From: Haematococcus lacustris
Lineage: Eukaryota; Chlorophyta; Chlorophyceae; Chlamydomonadales; Haematococcaceae
NCBI GenBank assembly: GCA_030144725.1
Contig: JASKMD010000031.1
Coordinates: forward strand, 11,389,862-11,453,861
Direction of reading: 5' to 3'
Length of the DNA stretch: 64,000 nt
This document shows, piece by piece, positions 1 through 30,112 of the stretch. Below the pieces are notes generated by a model that saw only the letters and a program-made list of their open reading frames with translations, ran no database searches and was not told the origin of the DNA. Each line of letters starts with the position of its first letter. The stretch's first letter is position 1. Made by a program: the position numbers and the translations under genes.

Positions 1-479
1 GCCATATCCGCTCTCCAGCCCAATAGCCTGGCATCCTTTGTGCACCCAATTGTTGCTTGGATTATCTGGTGAATGATGTGATGGGTGCCCCTGGCAGCAC
101 TTGCCAGCACTGGTGGTGTCCTGCAGCATGTCGTCCAATGCCAACGAGTCCAGGGCATACCCCAAGGCTACCACTTGGCGGGCTGTGCAGCGCAGCAGAA
201 GCAGGCATCGGTAAGTGCCAGGGGCATGGCATGGGGCTATCTGGGTGCGCAAGTGTACCGCGTGCGGAAGCTCCAGCGTTCACACGCCGGCATGATGACC
301 AACTGCTTCTATAGAAGGACGCGCGGAGCAGAGCGTCGCGGAGGCTGCCAGGAAATGGACCTACTACACGCGGGAGCAGCATACAGAGTTTATACAGCAG
401 GTCACCGCAGCCATACCCGTGCTAGTCTTACTTTCGCCAAGTGGGATCCATTTATTTTCTGTTACACAACCACCGATCA

Positions 480-1084
480 ACTGTCAGGAGGCAGCACTTG
501 TGTGGCGCAGTGGTGCCCTGCTCCTGTCTCAAAAATGCAGTGTGAGTGAAGGTTGTGTAGCCAGTGGCATGTCCACTGCTATGGCTGGCCCTCCCCCCAT
601 GCCAGCTGCTGCGCCCGTGGGGTCCGTGGAGGCTGCTGCTGTCACCACTGCTGCTACTGGGGCATGCAGCTGCATCACTGGCCAGCAACCAGCCATGGCA
701 GTCTCACCCTTTGCAGGGGCCAGCCAGTTGAGCGGTGCCCTGATGTGTGTGTTCTTCACAGTCATTGGCTGCAGTGCCGGGTCGCTGCACTGCCTGGCTC
801 GCCCTGAAGCCCTGGCCATGCTGGCACTGCTGGTGGTCATGGTGGCAGTGCATTGGGGAGTGCTGCTGGCCGCCAACACCCTGATGCGCCTTCCTGCCTG
901 GGCGCTGGTGCTGGGGAGTAATGCCAATGTGAGGGGCCCAGCCACGGCTGCTGCCATGGCCAACAGCAGAGGCTGGCCTGCTATGGCACAGACAGCGATG
1001 CTGACAGGCAGCTTGGGCTACGCTGTGGGCACGGCTGCAGGGCTGGCAGTGGCCTGGGTGCTGAAGGTGCCGTTGAGGCTGTGA
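480..1084 (+). pseudogene. DUF819-family membrane protein, 3' fragment (copy A)
   Basis: An open frame ends at a stop at 1084. From about residue 50 it matches, almost residue for residue, the C-terminal half of the DUF819 gene on the minus strand at 39466-42194. It shows hydrophobic helices, the family's SNANV.GPATAAAMA signature near 919-957 and a GYAVGT segment near 1018. Similarity begins only around 505. No counterpart of the first three exons of the complete gene precedes it, so it is 5'-truncated. The sequence after the stop, to about 1205, also matches the 3' flank of the complete copy, so the duplication included the 3' UTR. DUF819 proteins are multi-pass membrane proteins of unknown substrate; this fragment lacks half the membrane core and is probably non-functional. 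One GG to RG change in the signature is visible. Confidence 0.75.
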
Positions 1085-1205
1085 AGTCACAAGGTGTGAC
1101 AGGCAACCTCTAGTGCAGAGCAACGCAGGGGGGCTTGCCATGGTCTGACCTTGAGCTTCGTCAAGTCTCGCCGATGGGATTCGCGACGTTCATTCCGCTG
1201 TGTAC

Positions 1206-1530
1206 TCCTCAATTGCCACCCGCCTTGCCTCCAGCTCCCTCAGTGACGCCAGAGAGCCTGGCCCTCAGCCTCGGCGCTGCGGCCTGCGCCTGCCGCTGCG
1301 GACACGCCCTGGCCCACGCCCTGGAAGTGCCGAGCCTGCACCTGCTGGCCATGACCCTGGTGGCAGCCTGTATTGCCGCCCTGGCGCCCAAGCTACTCCC
1401 AGGGCACCCCTCTCCTGGGTGCTCCCGCTGCCCTGCTCCTGTCTTGACAGCAGCTGGGGAGGGAGGAGGTATGGTGGCCAGTGAACCATCCACTGCTATG
1501 GCTGGCCCTCCCTCCCTCCGCCACCCTCGG
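1206..1530 (+). pseudogene. Displaced DUF819 exon fragment
   Basis: This stretch encodes the middle of the DUF819 protein (helix beginning ESLALSLGAAACAC, then HLLAMTLVAACIAALAPKLL). In the complete gene it lies upstream of the part found at 480-1084; here it lies downstream of it. It is joined directly to the duplicated 3' flank near 1205 and ends near 1530 in unrelated sequence. It therefore represents a second, rearranged piece of the same gene. It has no start codon context or splice partner and is best called a pseudogene fragment. Confidence 0.7.
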
Positions 1531-1744
1531 ACCCCTTGTAAGACTACAAACGTCGACCTAGATAAATCTCATAAACCCGCGTGGCGAACAAACTGGGTGC
1601 CGAACTGTTCCGCATGCGGCGGAGCTGCGGCGCCTGTGATCGGATGTGCCCAGCGGCGTTCCTCCGTTCAGTATTGGAAGGCGTTTCCCACAACCACCCA
1701 GGCTGCATTCTTGTCGAGTTGTCGCTCTCTTCTCCCCGCTAGCA

Positions 1745-4169
1745 ATGGCGGAGGCGATGCTTCCGCACCTCAGCTCCATCGAGAAGACAGCTGTACAGGT
1801 CTGTCGTGCTTGGGTTTCTGACCCAAGCCTGCACCCCCAACTGCCCAACTTGGCACTGCGCCACTGTCATGAAGGGCTTGTGTCATGTTGTCCCGATCAC
1901 AGGTCAGCGGCGTGTGCAACTTCAGCTAGTGCGGCGTGTGCAACAGTGCGGCGTGTGCAACTTCAGCTAGTGCGGCGTGTGCAACAGTGCGGCGTGTGCA
2001 ACTTCAACTTTGTAGGTCAGCTACTACAGGCTGCTTGGGGCGCTGGCAGCAGCAGGGCTCCCCATTGATGACCTGGCTGGCCTTCCTGACAGCCCCCTGG
2101 GGTTTGACTACCGTGCTCATGGCCTGCCTTACAACCCTTTGTTTGACAAGCTGTTTGTCACCCACTGCCAGCTGGGGTCAAGCTCAGGGATGCAGGGCTG
2201 GAACAATGAGCGCGGTCCCAGCATGATGGCGGTGAGCAAGGCAACCCAAGCGCAACACCATGCGGAAAGAAAAGCTGCAGGCTGCAGGCTGTTTTTCTTC
2301 TTTTCATTCTGCCCTGGAGCACCCATGCAACCAGGTGCAAGCTGCATTTCTTCTGTTCAGTCTGCCTGGATCGCCCTTGACAGCTGCGCAGCGGATCCAG
2401 CAGAGCAGCCCCCCATACCTGTCCACATACTTGCCATGTCTTGCCACAACACCCAGACATGCCTCCTTTGCTTCAGGTGCGCACGGTGGCCATAGACGAC
2501 CAGCTGCTAGAGGCCATGGCGTCCCCTACCCCAGCAGCCGGCAGCGGCAGCAGGTCCTCCCCTATCCCAGCAGCCCCCAGTCTGCCCCTGGCCAGCAGCA
2601 GCAACAGCATGGGGCTGCATCAGGTGGTGATCCTGGGCGCTGGCCTTGACGCTCGCGCCTGGCGGCTGAGCTGGCCCTCCGGCACTGTTGTGTTTGAGGT
2701 TGACTCCGGAGCCCTGGAGCCCCTGAAGCAGCGCGTGCTGGGCGCCCTGCCCCTGGCCTGCCACGCGCGCCACGCCCTGGTGGCTGACCTGGCCCGGCCC
2801 CACCAGCTGCGCAGCGCCCTGGCCCAGGCTGGCTTCCAGGCGGACCAGCCCGTGGTGTGGCTGATGGAGGGGCTCATCGGCTACCTCACACGCCGCCAGG
2901 CCAGACGGCTGCTGAGGTCAGCAGGGGAGGGGGGTCCAGGGGGGAGGGGCAGGCAGTGGCCAGGCGGCAGGGCGCTGCTGCTCCAGTACTGCACAGTGGG
3001 TGTGAAGGCTGAGGCCAATGAAGCTGCAGGGCAGCTCAGTAGGTGATGGCAGCGGGTAACTTGGCCCAAGCAGGCGTCGAGCTCATGTGTACCTTGGCTT
3101 GTGCACCCAGCCCAGGAGGTGGTGACATGCAGCCTGACCCAGGTGCAGGAGCTGAGCTGAGTGCTGCACGGACCAGCCCTGGCCATGCAGGTTGAAGCAG
3201 CCCAGATGATGATCATGATGTGACCCTCACGCAGCAGCACAGACCGGCCCTGGCCAAGCCGATTGCAGCCAGGCTTTGCCTGGGCCCCTCCCACCTCAAC
3301 CTCCCCAGGTGCACCTATGAGCTGAGTGCGCCCGGCAGCCAGCTCATCATGAACTGCCCGCCTAGCGCTGAGGACCGTGCGGCTGCAGCGGCAAAGGGCG
3401 TGCAGCTACACCACAAGACATTTGAAGACAAGCACGCTACTCTGACGAGGTGTGCTGCACCAGCATGGACGGAGATTGATCTGGCACGGGGGCAACGTTA
3501 GCGCTGGTGCTGCCCTGTGTGCTGTGAGCACACAGTGCCAGGATGCTCCGGGTCAGCACAGCCTCGGCTGGCCTGCTAAATTGAGTTGCAATGTGCTCAT
3601 GTGGTGCAAAGCACGCTCACTGCATCATTAGGCAGATTAAACAGATCAAGCAGCAAGGGCAGGGTATATCACAAGCAAGGGCAATTAGTCTGGATGTGTT
3701 GTCCCCTGGACGACAGCGCTGTGGTCAATAGCCAGGTCATGGCAGCCTGAAGCCGGGTGTGTGCCTGTGGTGATAAGACGGCGGCAGGCAGCCTTGTCAA
3801 CTGCCGGGCGGTGCTGCCAGGATTGGGTCCCAGCAGCACTAGGCCGTCAGACCATACACCCTACACTGACACCACCCCCAGCCACCATGACACAGCTGCA
3901 AGCAACTCGGTGACACACATGTGCACAAAAGTGGCTGCAGGCTGCTTGCAGCTGAAGGCAGCTTGCAGCCCAGCCCAGCCCAGCCCAGCCCAGCCCGGCG
4001 CCTGCTGCCCCCTGGTCATCATTGCAGAGTGAGGCACGTCGGCTGGACAGCTGAGCTGTGGGACGAGGAGAGCATTGCAGCTCGGTACCGGCTGCCTTGC
4101 CCACGCGCACATGTAGGTGTGCATTTGTTTGTTTTGCCTTGTGCGAGAGGGCGTGTTGGCCACTGTTGA
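1745..4169 (+). CDS. Leucine carboxyl methyltransferase-like (PPM/LCMT family) SAM methyltransferase, copy A
   Basis: Five exons can be followed with in-frame GT-AG introns: 1745-1798, 2016-2231, 2477-2916, 3309-3449 and 4028 to a stop at 4169. Exon 1 starts MAEAMLPHLSS. Exon 3 carries the SAM-binding core VVILGAGLDARAWRL (about 2626), the acidic strand-2 motif FEVDSGALEPLKQ and the post-core PVVWLMEGLIGYL. Exon 4 gives YELSAPGSQLIMNCPP. Exon 5 gives WTAELWDEESIAARYRL. These are the hallmarks of the LCMT/PPM family, which includes protein phosphatase methyltransferases and polyketide O-methyltransferases; the substrate here cannot be told. Copy B at 35924-38961 has the same intron positions. 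Copy A is more diverged in the last two exons but shows no stop or frameshift, so it may be an active paralogue. Its first intron has gained a short minisatellite. Confidence 0.72.
1905..2012 (+). repeat. Short minisatellite in intron 1 of methyltransferase copy A
   Basis: About 2.5 copies of a roughly 39 bp unit built from GCGGCGTGTGCAAC motifs alternating with TTCAGCTAGT. The paralogous intron of copy B lacks it, so it expanded after duplication. It ends next to the splice acceptor at 2015. Confidence 0.8.
3240..3308 (+). other. Intron end and acceptor of methyltransferase copy A
   Basis: The pyrimidine-rich run CTCCCACCTCAACCTCCCCAG precedes the exon at 3309. The 390 bp intron (2917-3308) starts with a GTCAGC donor and shares patches with the corresponding intron of copy B. 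No independent gene is seen in it. Confidence 0.5.
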
Positions 4170-5760
4170 CAGCAGCCAGCAGTGTGCGGTTGGGATCTTG
4201 TGCAGCCTTGCGCTTGCAGGTGCTGTTAGCAGCTGTGTGATCTCCCTCCACCACCACGAATCATTGCAGCCCTGACTCGGCATGTCCTGGCCCAGTGCTG
4301 GTTTCCCCTGCCGAGGGTCTCTGTCAGCAGCAGCAGCCAGCAGTGTGCTGCCAGGACTTGGGCGGTGCTTTGCAGCTCCATTTGCTACACCCAGGACCAG
4401 CCCCTGTATCGCCCCGTCAACGGGTGCCTGGTGTCATGACAGCCATGCTCTACCTGCTCCCATGTACATTTGACCATGGCGGCCTAGCAGCCTAACGGCT
4501 GACGGCTTAAGCGGTGTAAGCCACATCATTCATTCCATGTACATTTGACCACCGAGCGCAGCACCATGGCATGGGGGTCATCAGGGGCCACTGGGGGGCA
4601 GTGGGGCTGACTGGGGCAGCTCTCGGCCCGGCCCAATGGCCACAACACCCTTCACAAGGTCCACGCTGATGATGCTGCATCACTCAGCTTCTCCTGCCCT
4701 TGCCTTGCATTGCGTGTTGCCAGTGCTGCGTGAGTGGGTCTCACTCTTGGTGCACGCCTGTTTTGCAATCTGACATGTGGCATGCAGATCCGGGGCTGCA
4801 AGTCAGAGCCAGGGCGTCATGGAGCGTGGCCTCTGCGGCTGGGGTCTCTAAGCTGTGCAGTGATGTGAAACGCCCGTTGTGGCGCCACCCCTGGTTCCAC
4901 ACATGCCCATCCCAACCACTCCTGGTTGGGACCTTGCCTAACCCCACCCCTTCGTTCCTACCCTCAACGGTTCCCTTGGCATCACTCTTCTTTCTACCTT
5001 TTCACACCTCACAGACTCTTCTTCTCGGCCCTTTTTCCTTAACCTTCTTTGATTTGCTTCGGTTGGCCCTTGTCCTTGTCGCGGTCTTTGCCTCTTCTCC
5101 TTTAGCTGCTCTTCTCCTTTAGTCCTGAACCCCTAGAGGGGGAGGGCGGCCAAGCAGCCTAACGGCTGATGGCTTAAGCGGTGTAAGCCACCTATCTATT
5201 AGCTGCTCCCTCCTTAACCCCGAGTTTTCTGTTCTTCCTGTTTTGCCTCCCTCCTTTGCCTTTAGTCCAGTTGCTATGTTGCTTTCTGTTTTGTATACTT
5301 GTTTGGATCCACCCAAGCCCTGCCTCCTCGTTGTAAAAGCAACTATCACCTTCGATCGCACCGCCAACCTTTGGATGTCAATGATGACCTTGTGTTTGTG
5401 GGCTCAGGTATAATAAAGTATGTATATAAACACACAACTGCTTATAGGTGGAGCCCGAACGGGATTTTGAACCACCGGAAAAGGGTGCCGTGTGACGCTG
5501 GGTCGAACAAGACAAATCGAAGGGAGGTGGGGCTGCATGTAATAGCACCCAGCAGGTGCAGGCAGCAAGGGGTTGGGGCTGCTAGGCAGTAGCAGCAGCT
5601 GTTGTTCTTGCTTGAGCCTGCTACAACCAGTTTGCAAGTGCAGGCAGCACAAAGGTGGGGATGCTGGGCAGCATCAGAAGCTGCTACTGATGGGTCAGCC
5701 CCCTTGTCCCTCACTAGGGCCTCCATTTGAGCCTGATCAGTAGTACCCACTAGCAGCCAC
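4170..5760. repeat. Gene-poor stretch with paired direct repeats
   Basis: No gene is recognised. A ~44 bp sequence containing AGCAGCCTAACGGCTGA and CTTAAGCGGTGTAAGCCAC occurs at 4485-4527 and again at 5152-5194. CCATGTACATTTGACCA occurs at 4460 and 4536. A 140-codon open frame at 4700-5122 ends in a hydrophobic pyrimidine-rich tail and matches no family I know. A motif near 5127 (AACCCCTAGAGGGGGAGGGC) and one at 5538 (CATGTAATAGCACCCAGC) recur at about 11404 and 11456, on the other side of the Fanzor gene. The stretch may be remains of a mobile element. Confidence 0.4.
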
Positions 5761-5814
5761 TAGCAGCTACTAGCAGCCACTAACTGACCCGACTCAAACA
5801 GTGTTATTGGGCTG

Positions 5815-5879
5815 TGTGGAGTGTTGAGCCTACCACCTGCATTATTGCCTGACCCGAGGGCTATCGTGTAGAGTTGGCA

Positions 5880-5905
<26 letters not shown>
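5815..5905 (-). repeat. Fanzor-associated 3'-end repeat (proximal part)
   Basis: Read on the minus strand, this follows the Fanzor stop with the family's shared downstream sequence: an ATTAGTGCATG motif, then ATGCCAACTCTA, then GGGTCAGGCAATA and GGTGGTAGGC. The same order occurs downstream of other Fanzor remnants (44135-44397 minus; 53025, 54898, 56925 and 58540 plus). Here it is fused to the truncated coding end, which has lost the final ~45 codons seen elsewhere. Confidence 0.65.
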
Positions 5906-10968
<5,063 letters not shown>

Positions 10969-11720
10969 CTGCAAGACCAAGCACAGTTGCCATTTTGACA
11001 GGCCAAGAAAAAGGCGGGGTCAACACAAACAGTGCGGGGACACATAAGGCGGGGGCGGCACCTGACGTCTGCGCGTGGTCCAGCCATCCCGACGCTCCTG
11101 CCGTTGCTTGCCTTGAGGGGAACGAGACGCTGCGATGGAACCAACAGGAGCGACGGGTTATCTCACAGCGCGTAACTCACGGAGCTCACAGTCGGCTGGG
11201 GACACGCACCTTTCTGTTTTTTTCCCGGGTCCTTAGCCATCACGCGATGCGCATTAAGACGGGCGGTGGCCTTTGCAAGCAACTTGGGACAAGGACGTGC
11301 GGTTGTGTGATAACCTAGAACAGCCGGCATGAATACTTTGTTCCCTGCCCGACATGATCAGCATCTTTGCGTTGCATTTGCGTTGGGTGCTGTAATCAGC
11401 CCCAAACCCTTAGAAGGGGAGGGTGGCCCCAGCTGATGGGTCAGCCTGCTGGGAGCATGTAATAGCACCCAGCTCTAGTAGCACCACATTAGAGCTGCGC
11501 TAAGTGGGCTAGCGGCGGGATTGAACGGAGGGGCGCTCGATCTGGTTCGAGTGTGATTGGGCGATCGGTTGGAACATGCAAGTTACCATCTTATCATTAT
11601 CTTTACAACAGTTCCAAGGTTTCACCCACCAACTACCTCGCCATGCCGTGAGCGCCCGCCTTCAGCTGAAGTCTAAAGTCTCAGTGGGGGTTCCAGCGCC
11701 CGCACATCGCCCGTCCCCCC
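10969..11720. other. Intergenic stretch between the Fanzor gene and the MutS gene
   Basis: No convincing coding sequence. It includes a possible first Fanzor exon near 11065-11087 (minus) and flanking motifs at 11404-11427 (AACCCTTAGAAGGGGAGGG), 11434 (CTGATGGGTCAGC) and 11456 (CATGTAATAGCACCCAGC). All three have counterparts at 5127, 5685 and 5538 in the same orientation. Confidence 0.4.
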
Positions 11721-24963
<13,243 letters not shown>

Positions 24964-26226
24964 CGATTAATGACTCCTGTTTTGTTAGCCGCTACGCACG
25001 TTGCAGGACGAACATGTGAAGTTCGCGGCAATTTGCCTCATTCTTTGTTACAAAATAACCTTATGTATCGTGAACTGCTAAGCCGTCAACTATGTGCTAG
25101 CAAGCAAGCAAAATGTGCTCCCCAAGTATGCTTGAAGATGGGCATTCTGCCGTCCTAGCTCACGCTGAGGGCATCAAACCGCCGCCTCGCGCGCTGCATC
25201 CGATGCCGCTGTGTTGGGCGCGCACGTGCAGACGACGACACCCACCTGGGCCGGCTTCTGCCCATCAGATGACGGTCGGCCTTCTCGTCCTTCTCATCCT
25301 TCATCCGCCATGCGAAAGATTGCAAAGTACGTTAGTAGCGTTAGTATGTTCCAGCACCGGTGTGGGCGTGTCTAGGCTTGCGCCGGAAGAATCAGATACT
25401 GACCTAGTTGCCGACCCACTACAAACATAGTCAAACCAGGCGCAGCTCAATAGACAAGGCTGCCGGAGCTGATCGCGCTGCCAAAATCGAAGACGATATC
25501 TGGCACGGCAGGAAATGCAAGCTAGGCCACCTCACCTCACCGGTCACCTCAAGGAATTAGGGGGACGCGTTCGAGGACGCGGTACTGGTTAGGGACAAGG
25601 CTTGAAGCGAGCGGGCAGTGATCGGCTGATGCTGATGTTGCTTGTGCGCAGCTTCTTCACCTTTCACGTGGCCGGCTGTTGGTTTGTGTTGGTATGCACG
25701 CCCTCCCGGTGTGATTGTTCTCAGCACGGGGACAGTACCGCACATCCCACACGACCCGACACATGACCTGACATTACCAAACTCCCACACCCCGGCAGGT
25801 GCTATGACCGGGACGTGCAGCCAGCCCAGGGCCACGTCTCACTGAGCTGTGCAGATGGGAAGGCCGCCCAGCCTGCCAGGCAGGCCAGGCCAAGAGTGGG
25901 TGTACGTGCTTGACAAGGCTGTGCAAGTGGCGGCGCAAGTGGTGGCGATAGCCAGTTGCAGCAACTCAACCCCACTATAAAACACTGAACCTGTGATTTC
26001 GGAGCTGCAAGAGGGCTGTTGGGTTCAGAAGCTGGTTTGAAGTGGTGAAGCCCAGTGATGAAGCCTCTGAAGTACTTTGAAGCAGGGATAGGGTAGCTAG
26101 AGGGTTCAGAAGCTGATCAGAAGCCCTGCAAGCTCACCATGCTCCAGAACTGCGCCACAAGCCGCTGCTTGCAGCCGTACAGCCGGCACCTCTGGTTGCT
26201 CCAGCGTGGCTTAAAGCCGTCCTCAC
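24964..26226. promoter_or_regulatory. Divergent intergenic region between the MutS gene and eEFSec
   Basis: 1.26 kb separates two divergently transcribed genes and presumably holds both promoters. I see no tRNA or conserved coding sequence. Between 25980 and 26130 there are several GAAGC/GAAGCC-type near-repeats just upstream of eEFSec. An open frame on minus at 25557-25835 is unrecognised and was not called. Confidence 0.4.
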
Positions 26227-29200
26227 ATGGGTTCCCAAGCCCCCGGAAAAGGCGCGAAGGGTCCGCGCATCCTAAATGTCAACGTCGGCGTGCTTGGTCA
26301 CGTCGACAGTGGCAAAACTAGCATGGGTAAGAACGAGATGTGTGCCGAATGGGGTGCAAGCTGCCAACCGGCCCTGAGCTCTTGGCCCTCTCACATCTTC
26401 TCTGCAGTCGCGGCTCTGTCTACCAAGCTATCCACGGCAGCCCTAGATAAGCACCCACAGAGCAAGGAGCGTGGCATCACCTTAGACCTTGGCTTCTCGT
26501 CCTTCTCCGTGGGTGGCCGCAGCTGCCGCCCAGGCATACACATCACAGACGCTTACCAGGCTCACCATGCTTTAGTTTCAACTGACCTCAGTGATCACTT
26601 GCCATCCCACACACCCCACCCCTAGGTAAACGCCTGGCGGCTAGGGCACGGCCCTTACTTCCTTATTTATACCAGGTATCAATTGTTGACTTCCTGCCTT
26701 TTTTCCTGCTCTACCTTCTGACTCCAGCTCCAGCTGTCCCTTGGCAGCTGAGCCGCTCCACTGCCTGGTTGCTGTGCCTCACCCCTGCTGCAGGTACCCC
26801 TGCCGGCGCACCTGCAGCACTTGCCATATGATGAGCTGCAGTTCACGCTGGTGGACTGCCCTGGCCATGCCTCCCTCATCCGCACCATCATAGGCGGTGT
26901 GCAGATCATTGACATGATGGTCCTGGTGGTCGACATCACAAAGGGTGAGCGCACCAGCACCAGCACCAGCAGCAGCAGCGGCATGGGCAGCGACAGCAGC
27001 AGCGACACCAGCAGTAGTAGCAGCAGCAGTGGCGAGAGCAGCAGCGGCAACAGCAGTGGTAGGTGCAGCAGCAGCAGCAGCAGCAGTAGCAGCATGGTGT
27101 GGGTTGTACCATGCGTCATGCTTGTATGGCGCCATGCCCACCCTTTTTTCTGCCCCTCGCCCCTGTGCCCTGCTCCTGGCCCTGCCTGGAGGTGGCAGGC
27201 CTGCAGACCCAAACTGCTGAGTGCCTGGTGGTGGGGGAGGTGGCCACCAGCAACATGGTCGTGGCGCTCAACAAGTGTGACCTGGTGAGCAGCTGTCTGA
27301 ATCAGTGTGACCATGTCAGCAGAGGGTGCAGGGTCAGGAGGGTGAGTAAGCAGCGCACCACACCGCCCCGTGATGCGCACCCCAGCGCACTGCTGCCAGG
27401 TACCGGCTGAGGAGCGGCCAAAGGCGATCCGCAAGGCACAGAAGCGTCTGGCCCAGACATTCAACCTCACCAAGTTTGCGGGCGTGCCCATGGTGCCCAT
27501 CACGGCCAAGCCAGGTAGGTGGGAGGCGCTAATGCTGCTGCTGCTGCTGCTCCTCCTGCTGCTGCTGCTGCACCCCTTAGCAGAACCACACTGCCCCCTG
27601 CATGAGCGCAAGTAAAGCACACATGCGTGCATGGGTTGATGCATGACATGAGTGCAAGGTGAGGAGTCCAGAACCACAGCAGTGCATCAGGAGCACCAGG
27701 ACACACGCGGGGCACTTCGCAACCTTTTGGCCACAAGTTTCTTACCTTTTCTCCCACATGGACATCGCCCTGACACATACATGCTTGCATGGTCACACTT
27801 GCTGTCAAGTGCACAGGAGGGGGAGGCACTGGCACCAGCGCCGCCCCTGATGCCGAGGGTCTTGAGGAGCTGCAGGCGCACCTGGTGGCCATGGTGCCTA
27901 CTCAGCCCCGCGCCCTGGCTGCTGCTGGGCCTCTGCTCTTCGCCATAGACCACTGCTTCCCCATCAAAGGCCAGGGCACAGTACTGACTGGCACAGTGCT
28001 GCAGGTGCGCCCTCCTCTCCCCTCTCCTCCCTCCCTGCCTGCTCTACGCCCTCCTGCCTGCCTGCTCTTACTCCCTCCCTGCATGCATGGCCAATGCTGC
28101 CGTCGTGACAGACCACATGCTGACAGCCACTGCATGGTGGTTCATGCATGCTTGCATGGACCCAGCCCAGCCCATCAGTATGATTGTATCAGGAATTGGA
28201 GGCTTTGCAGAGTGGCAGAGGCGAGGGGGCGGGCAAGGTGCTTGGTAGTGTGAGGGATGCAGTGATGGGCAGGTAGGGTCAGTGAGGTGCATGGTGGAGG
28301 GTGGAGGGATGGGAGGGGGATGGGAGGGCAGATTGAGTGGGGGCATGCCCAGCACTTCAGCCTGCTTTGTTGTGATGTGCTGCACTGCACTGCCGTCAGG
28401 GTGCTGTGGCTGTGGGCGACACCATCGAGCTGCCTGGCCTGAAGCTGAGCAAGCAGGTGAAGAGTATGCAGGTGTTCAAGCGCCCAGTCACCAAGGTGTG
28501 TCCCGCTGGCCACAGCAGCTCCCAGCTCCTCACTCCACTCACTCTTCAGCTCCCAACTCCTCACTCCTCTCACTCTTCAGCTCACAGCCCCTCACACCAC
28601 CACACACCGCCCTTCCCCCATTCCCTGCACCTGCCTGAGACCTCCCCTGTGGCAGCATCTGGGACACACAATGGAACAGATGTTGCTTGATATGAGATGA
28701 GCGTAGGGGGGCGCCTGAGCCGGGACCCCTGCTGCTCAGGAGCTGCTCTGGCACCCCTGCTGCTCCCGTCTCACTCTCCTCCTCCCGCTTGACCACCCTA
28801 CCCAGTTGCTCCCCCCCTGCTGCCTACCCCCACCCCAGGCCAACCAGGGGGATCGAGTGGGCATCTGCGTCACCCAGCTTGACCCCAGCCTCATAGAGCG
28901 TGGCCTGGCCTGCGCCCCCGGCACTGTGCCCACCTTCAACGGGGCCGTGGCTGCAGTGGAGAAGATTCGTTTCTACGCCGGTCAGGTGAGCTGGTGATGG
29001 GGTCTGATCCGCCTGCCTGCTCCCCCTTTCACTGCAGCCCAGCGCCTGCTCGCCCCCAGCCCCGCTGGCTCACTTGGTTGTTGGCTGGCCATGGGGTCGG
29101 CCTGCTTGGCTGCCTGCACCCATGTGCCACTGCTGCCCTGCACCTGCTCGCCCCTTCGCCCGCCCGCCCATCCGCCTGCCTTCTCCCCTGCTGCTCCCCG

Positions 29201-29946
29201 CTGGCTGACTTGGTTGAGGTAGGAGGCCCCCTCCTCGTCACTGCACCCATGTGCCTGCATGCCTGCTCGTCCCCTCGCCCGCCTGCCTTCTCCCCTGCCT
29301 TCTCCAGTGCTTCTCCCTGCTTGCCGACTTGAGGCAGCGTAGTTCGGTAGGTGCATGCCCTGGGAGCCTCCTCTCATGCCTGGCCTCAGCCCTGGCCTGC
29401 ACTCCCCTCCTCCCCTCTGCCTCCTCCCCTCTTCCTCCTCCCCACTGCTGCTAGGTGCCCAGCAAGGCCAAGTTCCACGTCAGCGTTGGCCACACAACAG
29501 TCATGGCCAGCCTGACATTCTTTGGACTGCCTGACGGTGCGCTGCAGTGGCAGTGGCAGCAGCAGCAACAGCAGTGGCAGCAGCAGCAACAGCAGTAGCA
29601 GCAGCAGCAGCAGCAGCGGCAGCAGCAGCAGCAGCAGCAACAACAGTGGGCACCAACGGTGGTGGTGGCAGTGGCAGTGGTAGTAGTGACTACAGCATTG
29701 GCAAGCGTAGAAACAGCAACAGGAGCCCAGCGCAAAGCCCACTGGGGAGGGTGCGTTGTGTCAGCAAGAGGAGGGCAGGCAGCTTAAACGCGTGCATGCA
29801 AGGATGGGCAGTCACAGCTGTAAATGGCCCATGCCTAAGCTGCGCCCAAACTACCCATGATGTTGCTGCTGCTGCTATGCTGCCGCTGTCGTTGCTACTA
29901 CCGCCGCTGCTGTCGCCGCCGCCGCTGCTGCCGCTGCTGCTGCTGC

Positions 29947-30001
<55 letters not shown>

Positions 30002-30066
30002 GCCGCTGCTGCTGCTGCTGCTGCCGCTGCTGCTGCTGCCGCTGCTGCTGCTGCTGCTGCTGCTGC

Positions 30067-30112
<46 letters not shown>

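Noticed and set aside
4700..5122. 140-codon open frame with hydrophobic tail
   Set aside because: No family resemblance, no splice or start context, and a low-complexity pyrimidine-rich end.
25557..25835. 92-codon minus-strand open frame in the MutS/eEFSec intergenic region
   Set aside because: No recognisable domain and codon content not convincing; promoter region more likely.
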